Part shown: positions 27,619 through 36,065 of the stretch, one piece after another | How positions within the stretch are numbered: the stretch's first letter is position 1 | Layout: each line of letters begins with the position of its first letter | From: Arthrobacter sp. ISL-48 | GTDB lineage: Bacteria; Actinomycetota; Actinomycetes; Actinomycetales; Micrococcaceae | Length of the DNA stretch: 62,047 nucleotides | NCBI RefSeq assembly: GCF_018613805.1 | Contig: NZ_JAGGPL010000027.1 | Location: forward strand, 1 to 62,047 | Direction of reading: 5' to 3' | Notes under the pieces: generated by a model | The model's database searches: none | Seen by the model: only the letters and a program-made list of their open reading frames with translations | What the model was told of the DNA's origin: nothing | Program-made: the position numbers and the translations under genes

Positions 27619-27640
27619 GTGAAAAACCGTGAACCGTGAA
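27619..27640 (-). promoter_or_regulatory. Tandem 7-base repeats upstream of the APC transporter
   Basis: On the + strand the region reads GTGAAAAA then CCGTGAA CCGTGAA (27627-27640): two perfect tandem heptamers with a third partial GTGAA. They lie 56-78 bases upstream of the transporter start. Direct repeats like this are typical of OmpR/KdpE-class response-regulator sites. Confidence 0.45.
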
Positions 27641-27718
27641 AGGCGTATTTATTGACGAATCATTTACGCTGGCCGGCGGGAGGGCCCGGCTGCCTGTAGG
27701 GAGTGCGCGTCTGCCGGG

Positions 27719-28402
27719 TCAGGGCTCGAAGCGGTACCCCATTCCCGCTTCAGTCAGCAGGTGCCTGGGTCGCGCCGGGTCGGCTTCAAGTTTGCGGCGC
27801 AGCTGTCCCATGTAGACCCGCAGGTAATGAGTTTCGCTGCTGTATCCCGGGCCCCAGATCCTGGTTAGCATCTGCTGCTGGGTTATGAGCCGTCCCGGGT
27901 TACGGACCAGCAGTTGAAGGATGGCCCATTCCCGCGGTGTCAGCCGCACCGGTGCTCCGTTGCGGGTGACTTTCTGGCTTGCCAGGTCTACTTCGAAGTC
28001 CCCGACGTCGACAGCTTTCACCTGTTCGCCTCCGTCCGACGTGGAGAGCCTCCGCTCGGCGACCCGTAGCCGTGCCAGGAGTTCATCAAGGCCGAAGGGT
28101 TTGGTGACGTAATCATCGGCTCCCGCGTCCAGGGCCCTAACCTTGTCCGCGGATCCGTGCCGGGCAGAAAGCACGATGATCGGTGTGCTGCTGGATCGCC
28201 GGATCTTGGTGATGACGTCCACCCCGTTGATGTCCGGTAGGCCCAGGTCGAGAACGATGACATCGGGATGGTTGCTGGCGGCGTACTGGAGCGCGCTAGT
28301 CCCGTCGAGGGCTGTCAGTACCTGGTAGCCCTCGGCATGCAGATTCACCTGTAACGCACGGAGGAGTTGCGGTTCGTCGTCCACGACAAGCACGGTCCTC
28401 AT
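27719..28402 (-). CDS. kdpE: KdpE-like response regulator
   Basis: The 227-residue OmpR/PhoB-class response regulator has a receiver domain with acidic pocket D8-D9, phospho-acceptor D52 (VLDLGLPDINGVDV), switch T/S and K (VTKPF). The C-terminal winged helix (RLTPREWAILQLLVRNPG through SETHYLRVYMGQLRRKLE, partly shown) is of KdpE type. Its ATG overlaps the KdpD-like stop by four bases, so the pair is coupled. In most bacteria KdpE activates kdpFABC, which is absent here; the APC transporter 155 bases downstream is the obvious local target. Confidence 0.9.
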   Translation of the reverse strand: MRTVLVVDDEPQLLRALQVNLHAEGYQVLTALDGTSALQYAASNHPDVIVLDLGLPDINGVDVITKIRRSSSTPIIVLSARHGSADKVRALDAGADDYVTKPFGLDELLARLRVAERRLSTSDGGEQVKAVDVGDFEVDLASQKVTRNGAPVRLTPREWAILQLLVRNPGRLITQQQMLTRIWGPGYSSETHYLRVYMGQLRRKLEADPARPRHLLTEAGMGYRFEP

Positions 28403-30981
28403 GCGTCACCTGTTTCTGAGTGGCGGGAACCGGGGCGCACTTTCTCCGGTCCGGCGGAAAGAGGCAGCCGGATCACGACCGTCAGTCCCCCTCCTGGTGT
28501 CGGTTCTGCCACGAGCTCTCCGCCCATCGCTTCCGTGAAACCTTTAGCCACAGCCAGCCCCAGGCCTATGCCGAGGCCCTCAGGTGCGTCATCGAGCCGC
28601 TGGAACGGCTCAAACATTGCCACCACATCAGCCGCCGGCACGCCCTGACCGTGGTCCACGATGCGCAGTTCCCCGCAGGGGCGTCCGTGGACGACGGTGG
28701 CCCCGGGGCCACTGGAGGGCCCCACGATGACAATGTCAGAGTGGGGTGCGTATTTCAGGGCGTTCTCCACGATGTTTGCGATGACGCGTTCAAGCATCCC
28801 AAGGTCTGCATCCACCGGGGGCATGTTTGCGGCAAGGTCGATCCGGATTGCTCCGACGGGTACTCCCCGCAGAGCCTCTTCGATGGCATCACGCCAGGTA
28901 ACGGGGGCGGTAAGGGGGGCGGCGGACCCGCTGGAGATTCGCGACATGTCCAGAAGGTTGCCCACGAGGGAGTCGAGGCGGTCCGCATAGGATTCGATGG
29001 TGTCGAGCATTTCAGCCCGTATCTCTTCGGGAAGCCTGCGCTCCTGGCGCTGAAGGGCGGTGACCGCAAGCTTGATCCCCGCCAGGGGTGTCCTTAGATC
29101 ATGGCTGACGGCGCGCAGAATGGATGTCCGAATGCTGTTGCCCTCAGCCAGTTTCGTGGTGTTCCTCAGTCTGAGCTGCAGTGAATGTCGTCTCTGCAAC
29201 AGGAGAAGGTGGGCCCCGTGCGCTGCCAGCAACCGCCGGTCACCGGCAGTCAGAGTCCTGCCCGAGATCACCAGGGCGGTCTCGGGATCGGCCAGTTCAA
29301 CAGCATCAGTGCCGGATTCCCCGGAATGCGGGGGCGGGGGAGGGGCGTCACCTGAAAACGCCCGAAGTTCCCAGTCGCCGCCATTCTCGGCGGAGCTGGT
29401 GAAGAGACCCGCGGAACGGACCCGGAAGGTCTCCCGGACCTTCTCCAGGAAGGCAGCAACTGTATCGTCCTCAACCAGTGCGTCCCTGGCCAGATCAGCC
29501 AGTGTCGCCGCCTCGGCGCGGGCCCGGGCTGCTTCCCGCGCCCTTCTGGCCGAGAGACCCACGACCAGCGACACGGCAATGGCGGCGCCCAGGAACACGA
29601 GCAAGGCGAAGAGGTTCTGCGGGTCACTGATGCTCAGGTTCCCGACCGGATCGGTTTCGAAGTAGTTGAGCAACAGCGAGTCCAGGATTGCCGCGAGTAC
29701 TGCGGGCGCGAGGCCACCGATGAATGCCACCGCCATTACTCCAGTCAGATGGACGAGCACCTGTGTGGCAAAGTTCAGGTCCGGCGCAAATGACAGCAAC
29801 GCGGTGGCCAGGACGGGGATGAGTACGGCGAGGATAAAACCGGCGGTTGTCCTGGTCCGGCCCAATGCCCCAAAGCGAGGCAGCGGCAGGCCGGGACTTC
29901 CCAGGGGGCGGGAAACCATATGGACGTCAATGTCGCCCGATCCCCGGATCACCTTGGCCCCCACACCGCCGCCCAGAAGGCGCCCGGTCAAACCTCCATG
30001 CGAGATACCGACGACGATCTGGGTTGCGTTGACGCTGCGGGCAAAGTCCAACAGCGACTCTGCCGGGTCATCGCCAGCCACGGTGTGGTAACTGCCGCCC
30101 AGGTCGGTGACGAGCCGGCGTTGTGCCTCCGCGGCCTGCGGGGACTCCCGGGCTTGCCCTTCAGGGCGCCGAACGTGAACAGCCAGTAAGTCGCCGCCGT
30201 TGACCCGGGACAGGATCCGGGATGCCCTTCGGATCAGCGCTTCACCATCCGGACCCCCCGTGAGTCCGACAACCACGCGCTCCCTGGCCGGCCAGTTCGT
30301 GATGATGCCCTGACTGGCGCGGTATTTCGCCAGCCCTTCATCCACTCTGTCGGCCAGCCAGATCAGGGCGATCTCCCGCAGGGCAAAAAGGTTGCCAAGC
30401 CGGAATTCATTGGCGAGGGCGGCGTCGACCTGCCCCCGGGGATAGATGTTGCCATCGAAGAGCCGCTGCCGCAGCAGCTCCGGCGAAATGTCCACGAGCT
30501 CGATTTGGTCTGCCTGGCGCACAATCTCATCGGGCACGGTTTCGGTCAGGGGCACCCCGGTGATGCCACCAACCACATCCCGAAGGGAGGCAAGGTGCTG
30601 GATGCTGACAGTGGAGAGTACATCGATACCGGCGTCGAGCATCTCATCGACATCCTGCCATCGCTGTTCATTTCGTCTGCCGGGTGGGTTGGAATGTGCG
30701 TAGTCATCAACGACGGCGACTTCCGGATGCCGGGTCAAAACGGCCTCCATGTCCAATTCCTCGATCTCGACGCCCTGACCTTCGAAGCGCCGGGCGCTAA
30801 TGATCTCCAGGCCTGTCATGAGCTCCCGCGTTTCCGGCCGGCCATGGTCCAGCGCAATTCCTATCGCAACGTCCTTCCCGTTGGCCTGGAGCTGGTGGGC
30901 CTCCTGCAGCATGGCAAAAGTCTTGCCCACTCCGGGCGCCGCGCCCAGAAAAATGCGGAGAGTTCCTCTTGCCATACCCAC
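28399..30981 (-). CDS. kdpD: KdpD-like sensor histidine kinase
   Basis: The 860-residue sensor kinase has KdpD architecture. The N-terminal KdpD domain has Walker A GAAPGVGKT (residues 13-21) and a modified Walker B-type VAVVDDYAHSNPPG (commonly DELAHTN). A universal-stress-type domain lies near 235-360, four membrane helices near 375-480, and a GAF-like segment follows. The histidine-kinase core has the H-box SHDLRTPLAG (His about 627) and the HATPase N and G boxes (NIVENALKYA, GLGIGLGLAVAKG). It senses potassium limitation or ionic stress in characterised systems. The start is GTG 30981 or ATG 30975. It is divergent from the sulfurtransferase gene. Confidence 0.92.
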   Translation of the reverse strand: MGMARGTLRIFLGAAPGVGKTFAMLQEAHQLQANGKDVAIGIALDHGRPETRELMTGLEIISARRFEGQGVEIEELDMEAVLTRHPEVAVVDDYAHSNPPGRRNEQRWQDVDEMLDAGIDVLSTVSIQHLASLRDVVGGITGVPLTETVPDEIVRQADQIELVDISPELLRQRLFDGNIYPRGQVDAALANEFRLGNLFALREIALIWLADRVDEGLAKYRASQGIITNWPARERVVVGLTGGPDGEALIRRASRILSRVNGGDLLAVHVRRPEGQARESPQAAEAQRRLVTDLGGSYHTVAGDDPAESLLDFARSVNATQIVVGISHGGLTGRLLGGGVGAKVIRGSGDIDVHMVSRPLGSPGLPLPRFGALGRTRTTAGFILAVLIPVLATALLSFAPDLNFATQVLVHLTGVMAVAFIGGLAPAVLAAILDSLLLNYFETDPVGNLSISDPQNLFALLVFLGAAIAVSLVVGLSARRAREAARARAEAATLADLARDALVEDDTVAAFLEKVRETFRVRSAGLFTSSAENGGDWELRAFSGDAPPPPPHSGESGTDAVELADPETALVISGRTLTAGDRRLLAAHGAHLLLLQRRHSLQLRLRNTTKLAEGNSIRTSILRAVSHDLRTPLAGIKLAVTALQRQERRLPEEIRAEMLDTIESYADRLDSLVGNLLDMSRISSGSAAPLTAPVTWRDAIEEALRGVPVGAIRIDLAANMPPVDADLGMLERVIANIVENALKYAPHSDIVIVGPSSGPGATVVHGRPCGELRIVDHGQGVPAADVVAMFEPFQRLDDAPEGLGIGLGLAVAKGFTEAMGGELVAEPTPGGGLTVVIRLPLSAGPEKVRPGSRHSETGDA

Positions 30982-31101
30982 AGTCTGTCAGTTTAAAAAG
31001 CTGGACCAGCGTATTGAGTCTCGGCCTTATTGACCCTACGACACATCCGTATGCTGAGACGGCTATCTCGCGATACGGGACGAGATTCTAGGCTCAAGAT
31101 C

Positions 31102-31926
31102 ATGATGAAGTTCTCGACCTTCCCTCCTTTCGTTGACTGGGGCTGGTGCAACAGCCATTCGGGGGAGTTTGTCTTCGCCGACACCCGCTGGTATCTGGAT
31201 GGCTCTTCAGGGCGCGACGCTTACCACGCCGGGCACATCCCTGAGGCCGTTTTTGTTGATCTGGACCGCTCCCTCTCCGGCCCGGCGTCGAAGGAATCGG
31301 GGAGAAACCCGCTGCCCGATCCGGAGGTGTTTGCCCGGGGGATGCGTGAAGCTGGAATCAACAGTTCAGATACCGTTATCGCTTACGACGACGCCGGCGG
31401 CGTTATTGCTGCCCGGCTCGTCTGGATGCTCAGGGTCACCGGGCACCGGGCCGCCATACTCGACGGCGGGCTCGCCAGCTATCCGGGAGGGTTGGAGACC
31501 GAGGTATCCAACCGTCCTCAAGGAGACCTCACTGCCCGGCCCTGGCCGGAATCCCGGATAGCGGATATCTCCGAGGCATCCCGTGGTGACTACAGGGTGG
31601 TGGATGCCAGAAACCGCGACCGCTTCGACGGCAGCCAGGACCCCATTGACCCCCGGCCAGGACATATACCGGGTGCTGTGAACGTGCCCTGCCGCGAGAA
31701 CCTGGATTCATCCGGCAAACTCCTCCCCGCGGACCAGCTGCGCGGGAATTTCGAGCGCGCCGGCATCCGTTCAGCCGAGGGCGTCATCAGTTACTGCGGA
31801 TCGGGAGTGACTGCCTGCCACAATCTCCTGGTGCTGGAAAAGCTGGGAGCGGGGCGGGGCAAACTGTTCGTCGGGGGCTGGTCGCAGTACGCCCACCAAA
31901 CAAGCCTTCCTGTCGAAACCGCTTGA
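31102..31926 (+). CDS. Sulfurtransferase (thiosulfate/3-mercaptopyruvate type)
   Basis: The 274-residue protein has two rhodanese domains. The N-terminal one is catalytically inactive (DAGGVIAAR replaces the Cys loop). The C-terminal one carries the active-site loop CGSGVTA with Cys near residue 232, a loop typical of 3-mercaptopyruvate sulfurtransferases (CG-S-G-V-T). It moves sulfane sulfur to thiols or cyanide. The start is uncertain: ATG 31102 or 31105, without a strong ribosome binding site; the longer TTG frame from 31030 crosses the divergent promoter. It is unrelated in function to its neighbours. Confidence 0.88.
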   Translation: MMKFSTFPPFVDWGWCNSHSGEFVFADTRWYLDGSSGRDAYHAGHIPEAVFVDLDRSLSGPASKESGRNPLPDPEVFARGMREAGINSSDTVIAYDDAGGVIAARLVWMLRVTGHRAAILDGGLASYPGGLETEVSNRPQGDLTARPWPESRIADISEASRGDYRVVDARNRDRFDGSQDPIDPRPGHIPGAVNVPCRENLDSSGKLLPADQLRGNFERAGIRSAEGVISYCGSGVTACHNLLVLEKLGAGRGKLFVGGWSQYAHQTSLPVETA

Positions 31927-31962
31927 GAGAAATCAACTTCCGAACAGGGTTGACTCGCGCGG

Positions 31963-31976
31963 CGCGAGCACTAACA
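31963..31976. promoter_or_regulatory. Arabinose-type operator upstream of abfA
   Basis: CGCGAGCACTAACA matches the ara operator TGTGAACGCTAACA at 10 of 14 positions. It is followed, as at araB, by ATTAGT close to the operator. It sits 44 bases upstream of the abfA start. Confidence 0.5.
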
Positions 31977-31981
31977 ATTAG

Positions 31982-32001
31982 TTTCTATAACGTTGTAGAA
32001 A
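31982..32001. promoter_or_regulatory. Second palindrome upstream of abfA
   Basis: TTTCTATAACGTTGTAGAAA is a 20-base palindrome centred on AACGTT with a single mismatched pair. It ends 19 bases before the abfA ATG. The AACGTT core is typical of LacI-family sites; its position overlapping the leader would favour repression. Confidence 0.5.
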
Positions 32002-32020
32002 TTAGAAACGAGGACGCTTC

Positions 32021-33547
32021 ATGGCCACTGCAGAATCTGGCGCAGCAAACATCACCATCGACCCCGCCTACACGGTAGGACCCGTCCGGCGCCGGACGTT
32101 TGGTGCCTTCGTGGAGCACCTGGGCCGCTGCGTGTACACCGGCATTTTCGAGCCCGGGCACCCCAAGGCCGATGAGGACGGCTTCCGCACGGACGTGCTG
32201 GACCTCACGCGCGAACTGGGCGTCAGCACTGTGCGTTACCCGGGTGGCAACTTTGTCTCCGGCTACCGCTGGGAAGACGGGGTGGGCCCTGCAGAGCAGC
32301 GTCCGGTGCGCCTGGACCTGGCCTGGCACTCCACCGATCCCAACCTGGTTGGAGTGGACGAGTTCGCCAAATGGTCCGCTAAAGCCGGTGTGGAACCCAT
32401 GATGGCGGTCAACCTGGGCACCCGCGGTACCCAGGAGGCTCTGGACCTGCTGGAATACTGCAACATCGACGGCGGCACGGCCTTCGCCGACCAGCGCAAG
32501 GCCAATGGTGCGGAGAACGGCTACGGCATCAAAATGTGGTGCCTGGGGAACGAAATGGACGGCCCGTGGCAGATCGGCCACAAGAACGCCCTCGAGTACG
32601 GCCGGCTCGCTGCCGACACGGCCCGCGGCATGCGCATGATCGACCCGGACCTGGAGCTCGTGGCCTGCGGCAGTTCGTCTCCTGGCATGGACACCTTCGG
32701 GGAATGGGAACGCGTGGTCCTGACCGAAACCTACGACCTGGTGGACCTGATCTCCGCCCACCAGTATTTCGAGGACTTCGGCGACCTTCAGGAGCACCTG
32801 GCCGCGGGCCACAAGATGGAATCCTTCATCCGCGACATTGTCAGCCACATCGACCACGTGAAGTCTGTGAAGAAGTCCTCCAAGCAGGTAAACATCTCCT
32901 TTGACGAGTGGAACGTCTGGCACGCGAGCCGCGGGGAGTCCAGGACACCCACGGGCAAGGACTGGCCGGTGGCCCCCGTGCTGCTGGAGGACATCTACAC
33001 GGTGGCGGACGCCGTCGTCGTCGGTGATCTCCTGATCACGCTGCTGCGCAACACTGACCGGGTGCACTCCGCCAGCCTGGCCCAACTGGTCAACGTCATT
33101 GCCCCCATCATGACTGAACCGGGCGGCCGCGCGTGGAAGCAGACCACCTTCCACCCATTCGCCCTAACATCCCGGCACGCGTCCGGCACGGTGCTTCGGC
33201 TCGCCGTCGAGTCACCGCTGGTCAGCGGGGGGAAGACGGCCGATTTCGCCGCGCTGTCCGCCGTGGCAACGATCGACGTCGAGAGCGGCGAGGCCGTGGT
33301 GTTCGCGGTAAACCGCTCTACGACGGATGCGCTGACGCTTGATGCAGCCGTGGCCGGGCTTGGCGATGTCCGGGTCACGGAAGCGGTCACCTACACCAAC
33401 AAGGACCCGTACTGGCAAGCCACCGCCGATGACTCGACGTCAGTCCTGCCCGCCGAGAACGTCACGGTGAAGGCCGACGCCGGCCGGCTCACCGCCGAGC
33501 TGCCTGCCGTGTCATGGTCTATGATCCGGCTTGCTGTGGGCTCCTAG
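32021..33547 (+). CDS. abfA: Alpha-L-arabinofuranosidase, GH51
   Basis: This enzyme releases terminal arabinofuranose from arabino-oligosaccharides. The 508-residue GH51 protein has the acid/base Glu in GNEMDGPWQ (E178) and the nucleophile in FDEWNVW (E296), then a C-terminal beta-sandwich. There is no signal peptide, so it works inside the cell on imported oligomers and feeds AraA. The start is firm, with GAGGA before ATG 32021. Two operator-like palindromes lie immediately upstream, one resembling the araB/ytfQ site, which would place this gene in the arabinose regulon although it is 7 kb away. A 15-base-pair hairpin follows. Confidence 0.95.
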   Translation: MATAESGAANITIDPAYTVGPVRRRTFGAFVEHLGRCVYTGIFEPGHPKADEDGFRTDVLDLTRELGVSTVRYPGGNFVSGYRWEDGVGPAEQRPVRLDLAWHSTDPNLVGVDEFAKWSAKAGVEPMMAVNLGTRGTQEALDLLEYCNIDGGTAFADQRKANGAENGYGIKMWCLGNEMDGPWQIGHKNALEYGRLAADTARGMRMIDPDLELVACGSSSPGMDTFGEWERVVLTETYDLVDLISAHQYFEDFGDLQEHLAAGHKMESFIRDIVSHIDHVKSVKKSSKQVNISFDEWNVWHASRGESRTPTGKDWPVAPVLLEDIYTVADAVVVGDLLITLLRNTDRVHSASLAQLVNVIAPIMTEPGGRAWKQTTFHPFALTSRHASGTVLRLAVESPLVSGGKTADFAALSAVATIDVESGEAVVFAVNRSTTDALTLDAAVAGLGDVRVTEAVTYTNKDPYWQATADDSTSVLPAENVTVKADAGRLTAELPAVSWSMIRLAVGS

Positions 33548-33577
33548 TCCGGCACCCGGAAAGAACTCGTCCCTTTC

Positions 33578-33633
33578 AGTTTTTGTCCAGATAAGGCGCG
33601 CTCGTCGACTCCTGCTCGATCTGGACAAAAACT
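33578..33633 (+). terminator. Hairpin downstream of abfA
   Basis: AGTTTTTGTCCAGAT (33578-33592) pairs perfectly with ATCTGGACAAAAACT (33619-33633) around a 26-base loop. It lies 30 bases after the abfA stop and ahead of the HhH-GPD gene. The stem ends in A/T runs, so it could serve as an intrinsic terminator. Confidence 0.75.
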
Positions 33634-33677
33634 CCGGGCCCATGACTCGGGCGGGAGCAGGTGGAAGGATGGGGGAC

Positions 33678-34253
33678 ATGGAACTTCATATCACCGGTGA
33701 CCCCGCTGCCGACAAACTCCTGAGCGACGACGCCTTTGCGCTCCTGACAGGCATGCTGCTGGACCAGCAGGTGACCATGGAGTCCGCCTTTGCGGGCCCG
33801 GAGAAAATCCGGGCCCGCATCGGGTCGATCGAACCGGCCGCCGTCGCCGCCTACGATCCGCAGGCTTTCATTGAGGTGTTCAAGGAGCGGCCGGCGGTAC
33901 ACCGTTTTCCCGGCTCCATGGCAGGACGTGTCCAGGCGCTCGCCGAAGCAGTCCAGCGTGACTGGGACGGCAACGCAACCATGATCTGGACCAAGGGTGA
34001 CCCCGACGGCAATGAGGTGTTGCGGCGTCTGCAGGAACTGCCAGGATTCGGGGAACAGAAGGCGAAAATATTCCTGGCACTCCTGGGCAAGCAGCGCGGG
34101 CTCCAGGCACCGGGATGGGAGGAGGCCGCAGGCCATTACGGCCGGGCAGATGCGTTCCTCTCGGTTGCCGACATCGTGGATCCCGAGTCGCTAGCCAAGG
34201 TGCGGGCCAGCAAGCAGGCGGCAAAGGCTGCAGCCAAGGCGGCCAAGAGCTAA
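33678..34253 (+). CDS. HhH-GPD-like DNA base-excision protein
   Basis: The 191-residue protein resembles the small actinobacterial HhH-GPD group. It has SDDAFALLTGMLLDQQVTMESAF near the N-terminus and the helix-hairpin-helix LPGFGEQKAKIFLALL near residue 120. The canonical downstream VDTHVxR segment of endonuclease III/MutY is not present, so catalytic activity is uncertain. The C-terminus is a run of Lys/Ala (KAAAKAAKS). I prefer the ATG at 33678 (MELHITGD), with 33669 as alternative; the longer frame overlaps abfA and the terminator. It appears monocistronic. Confidence 0.75.
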   Translation: MELHITGDPAADKLLSDDAFALLTGMLLDQQVTMESAFAGPEKIRARIGSIEPAAVAAYDPQAFIEVFKERPAVHRFPGSMAGRVQALAEAVQRDWDGNATMIWTKGDPDGNEVLRRLQELPGFGEQKAKIFLALLGKQRGLQAPGWEEAAGHYGRADAFLSVADIVDPESLAKVRASKQAAKAAAKAAKS

Positions 34254-34357
34254 TTCGGGCATGGCACACCTTTGGCCTTTCGTAACTGTGGGTTGTTCCG
34301 TGCGGGCTACCATCTGCAACGATGTACTCAAACGGATCGCAAGGAGAGTCAGCACCA

Positions 34358-35362
34358 ATGGCAGTCACTATGAACGACGTCGCACGGGCCGCGGGCGTCT
34401 CGCTCAAGACGGTATCGAATGTGCTTAACGACTATGAGTTCATCCGTCCTGCCACGAGGCAGAAGGTCAATGAGGCGATCGCTGAGCTGGGGTACGAGGC
34501 GAACCTGACAGCGCGGAGCCTGCGCTCGGGGAAAACGCGCATGCTGGGCCTTGTCCTGTCCGATCTCTCCGTGCCGTACTACGGGGAGCTTGCCTCCAAG
34601 CTGATGAAGGTGGCTTCCCTGCGCGGCTACCGCGTCTTGGTGGAGCAGTCGGATGCCAACGTTGACAACGAGCTGAGTGCCCTGCAGGGACCCTTCCGGC
34701 AGCTGACTGACGGGCTGTTGTTCACGCCGCTTGCCATGGAGGCCGATGCGGTTGCCTCCAGCCGGGGCAACAAGCCGGTGGTGCTGCTGGGGGAGTACAT
34801 CCTGGACGCCCGTTTTGACCTGGTCACCATGAAAAACGAAGAAGCCGCGAGGGCGGTCACAGCCCATCTCCTGGCGGGGGGACGCCGCCGCGTTGCCGTC
34901 GTGGGGGCGCACCCGGAGGATTCGGGGGGCAGTGCGGGGTTGCGGCTCAGCGGTTACCGGAAGGCACTGGAGGACGCTGGAATTGCCTTCGACCCGGCGC
35001 TAATGGCGCCCGGTGGATGGTGGCGTGATGCCGGGGCTGCCGCCGTGGCTGGCCTGCTGGACGCCGGTGTTCCTTTTGACGCGGTATTCGGCCTGAACGA
35101 CACACTGGCGCTGGGCGCGATGCATGAACTGCTCATCCGGGGTATCAAAGTGCCGCAGGACGTTGCGGTTGCAGGCTTCGACGACATTGACGAGGCGCGG
35201 TTCGCGTCCCCGTCGCTCACCACGGTTTCACCCGGCATGGACGAGATCGCGGAACGCTCCATCGGCCTGCTGATCGACAGGATCGAAGGGCTGCAGCCCG
35301 AGGATGATGGGGTACACGTCGAAGCGGACTTTATCCTGAAGATCAGGGAGTCCGCGCCCTAA
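34358..35362 (+). CDS. LacI-family transcriptional regulator (second)
   Basis: The 334-residue LacI/GalR-type regulator has the helix-turn-helix MNDVARAAGVSLKTVSNVLN, the hinge region and an effector domain ending in VAVAGFDDIDEARFASPSLTTVSPG. AAGGAG lies 11 bases before ATG 34358; a second in-frame ATG at 34370 is possible. Its target and ligand are unknown: no obvious palindrome precedes it, and neighbours are a DNA-repair-like gene and an isochorismatase-family hydrolase. It could be an additional regulator of abfA (3 kb upstream), but nothing in the sequence proves this. Confidence 0.88.
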   Translation: MAVTMNDVARAAGVSLKTVSNVLNDYEFIRPATRQKVNEAIAELGYEANLTARSLRSGKTRMLGLVLSDLSVPYYGELASKLMKVASLRGYRVLVEQSDANVDNELSALQGPFRQLTDGLLFTPLAMEADAVASSRGNKPVVLLGEYILDARFDLVTMKNEEAARAVTAHLLAGGRRRVAVVGAHPEDSGGSAGLRLSGYRKALEDAGIAFDPALMAPGGWWRDAGAAAVAGLLDAGVPFDAVFGLNDTLALGAMHELLIRGIKVPQDVAVAGFDDIDEARFASPSLTTVSPGMDEIAERSIGLLIDRIEGLQPEDDGVHVEADFILKIRESAP

Positions 35363-35421
35363 GGGCCGGGTCCCAGGGTTAGTCTTACTGCACCTCTTCG
35401 AACACTGAAAGGGCGCCCCAC

Positions 35422-35985
35422 ATGATTGCCTTGCTGGTCATCGACATGCAGAACGCCTACTTTGAGGATCCGGCACTGGCAGCCAAGCAGGAACGCCTGG
35501 TCGGCGCCTGCAATGAGCTGCTGGATGGATTCTCCGCCAACAGCCACAAGGCGCTGCTGATCGGGTCTGAACACGAACGCGACAAGTCCACATGGTCGCT
35601 GAACATGCTCGACGACGACCAGGGGTTCATCTTCCGCGGCGGCACACAGGCCGAATTTGTTGCCGGACTGGACATCAGTGGGTTGCCACAGCTGGTCAAG
35701 ACCCGGGACAGCGCCTTTGTGGGGACGGACCTCCTGTCCCGGCTTCGGAACTGGGACGTGGATGAGGTGGTCCTGGCGGGGGTGTCCACGCACAACTGCA
35801 TCGCCCAGACTGCCGCGGATGCGTTCGCGAGGAATATCAGGGTCACCTACGCCGAGGATGCCATGGCGTCAGAGGATACCCAGGCTGCCGCGGACATGCT
35901 CCGGATCCTCTCGGCTGAATACCGCCAGCCCGTGCAGTCAAACGACGTGATCCTCGGCAGGCTGCGGTCCGGCGGGATTGGATGA
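35422..35985 (+). CDS. Isochorismatase-family cysteine hydrolase
   Basis: The 187-residue alpha/beta hydrolase-like cysteine hydrolase shows the family triad: Asp in LLVIDMQNAYF (D8), a central Lys (VKTRDSAF) and Cys in AGVSTHNCIAQTAADAF. Members hydrolyse amides such as nicotinamide, ureidoacrylate, biuret or N-carbamoyl compounds. It lies 80 bases upstream of the urease operon on the same strand, so a role in releasing urea, carbamate or ammonia is tempting but unproven. It starts at ATG 35422, preceded by AAAGGG. Confidence 0.82.
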   Translation: MIALLVIDMQNAYFEDPALAAKQERLVGACNELLDGFSANSHKALLIGSEHERDKSTWSLNMLDDDQGFIFRGGTQAEFVAGLDISGLPQLVKTRDSAFVGTDLLSRLRNWDVDEVVLAGVSTHNCIAQTAADAFARNIRVTYAEDAMASEDTQAAADMLRILSAEYRQPVQSNDVILGRLRSGGIG

Positions 35986-35993
35986 GGCAGATC

Positions 35994-36010
35994 GGAAACC
36001 TCACCGAAAC
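35994..36010 (+). promoter_or_regulatory. Possible GlnR-type nitrogen-control half-sites upstream of ureA
   Basis: GGAAAC (35994-35999) and CGAAAC (36005-36010) are direct repeats with an 11-base period, resembling the GAAAC half of actinobacterial GlnR boxes. They lie 56 bases before ureA. The match is short and the assignment is tentative. Confidence 0.25.
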
Positions 36011-36065
36011 CTGACCCGCCTACTGTGGTCACACGCCAATTCCACGGCTGTTGAAGGGAAACCAG

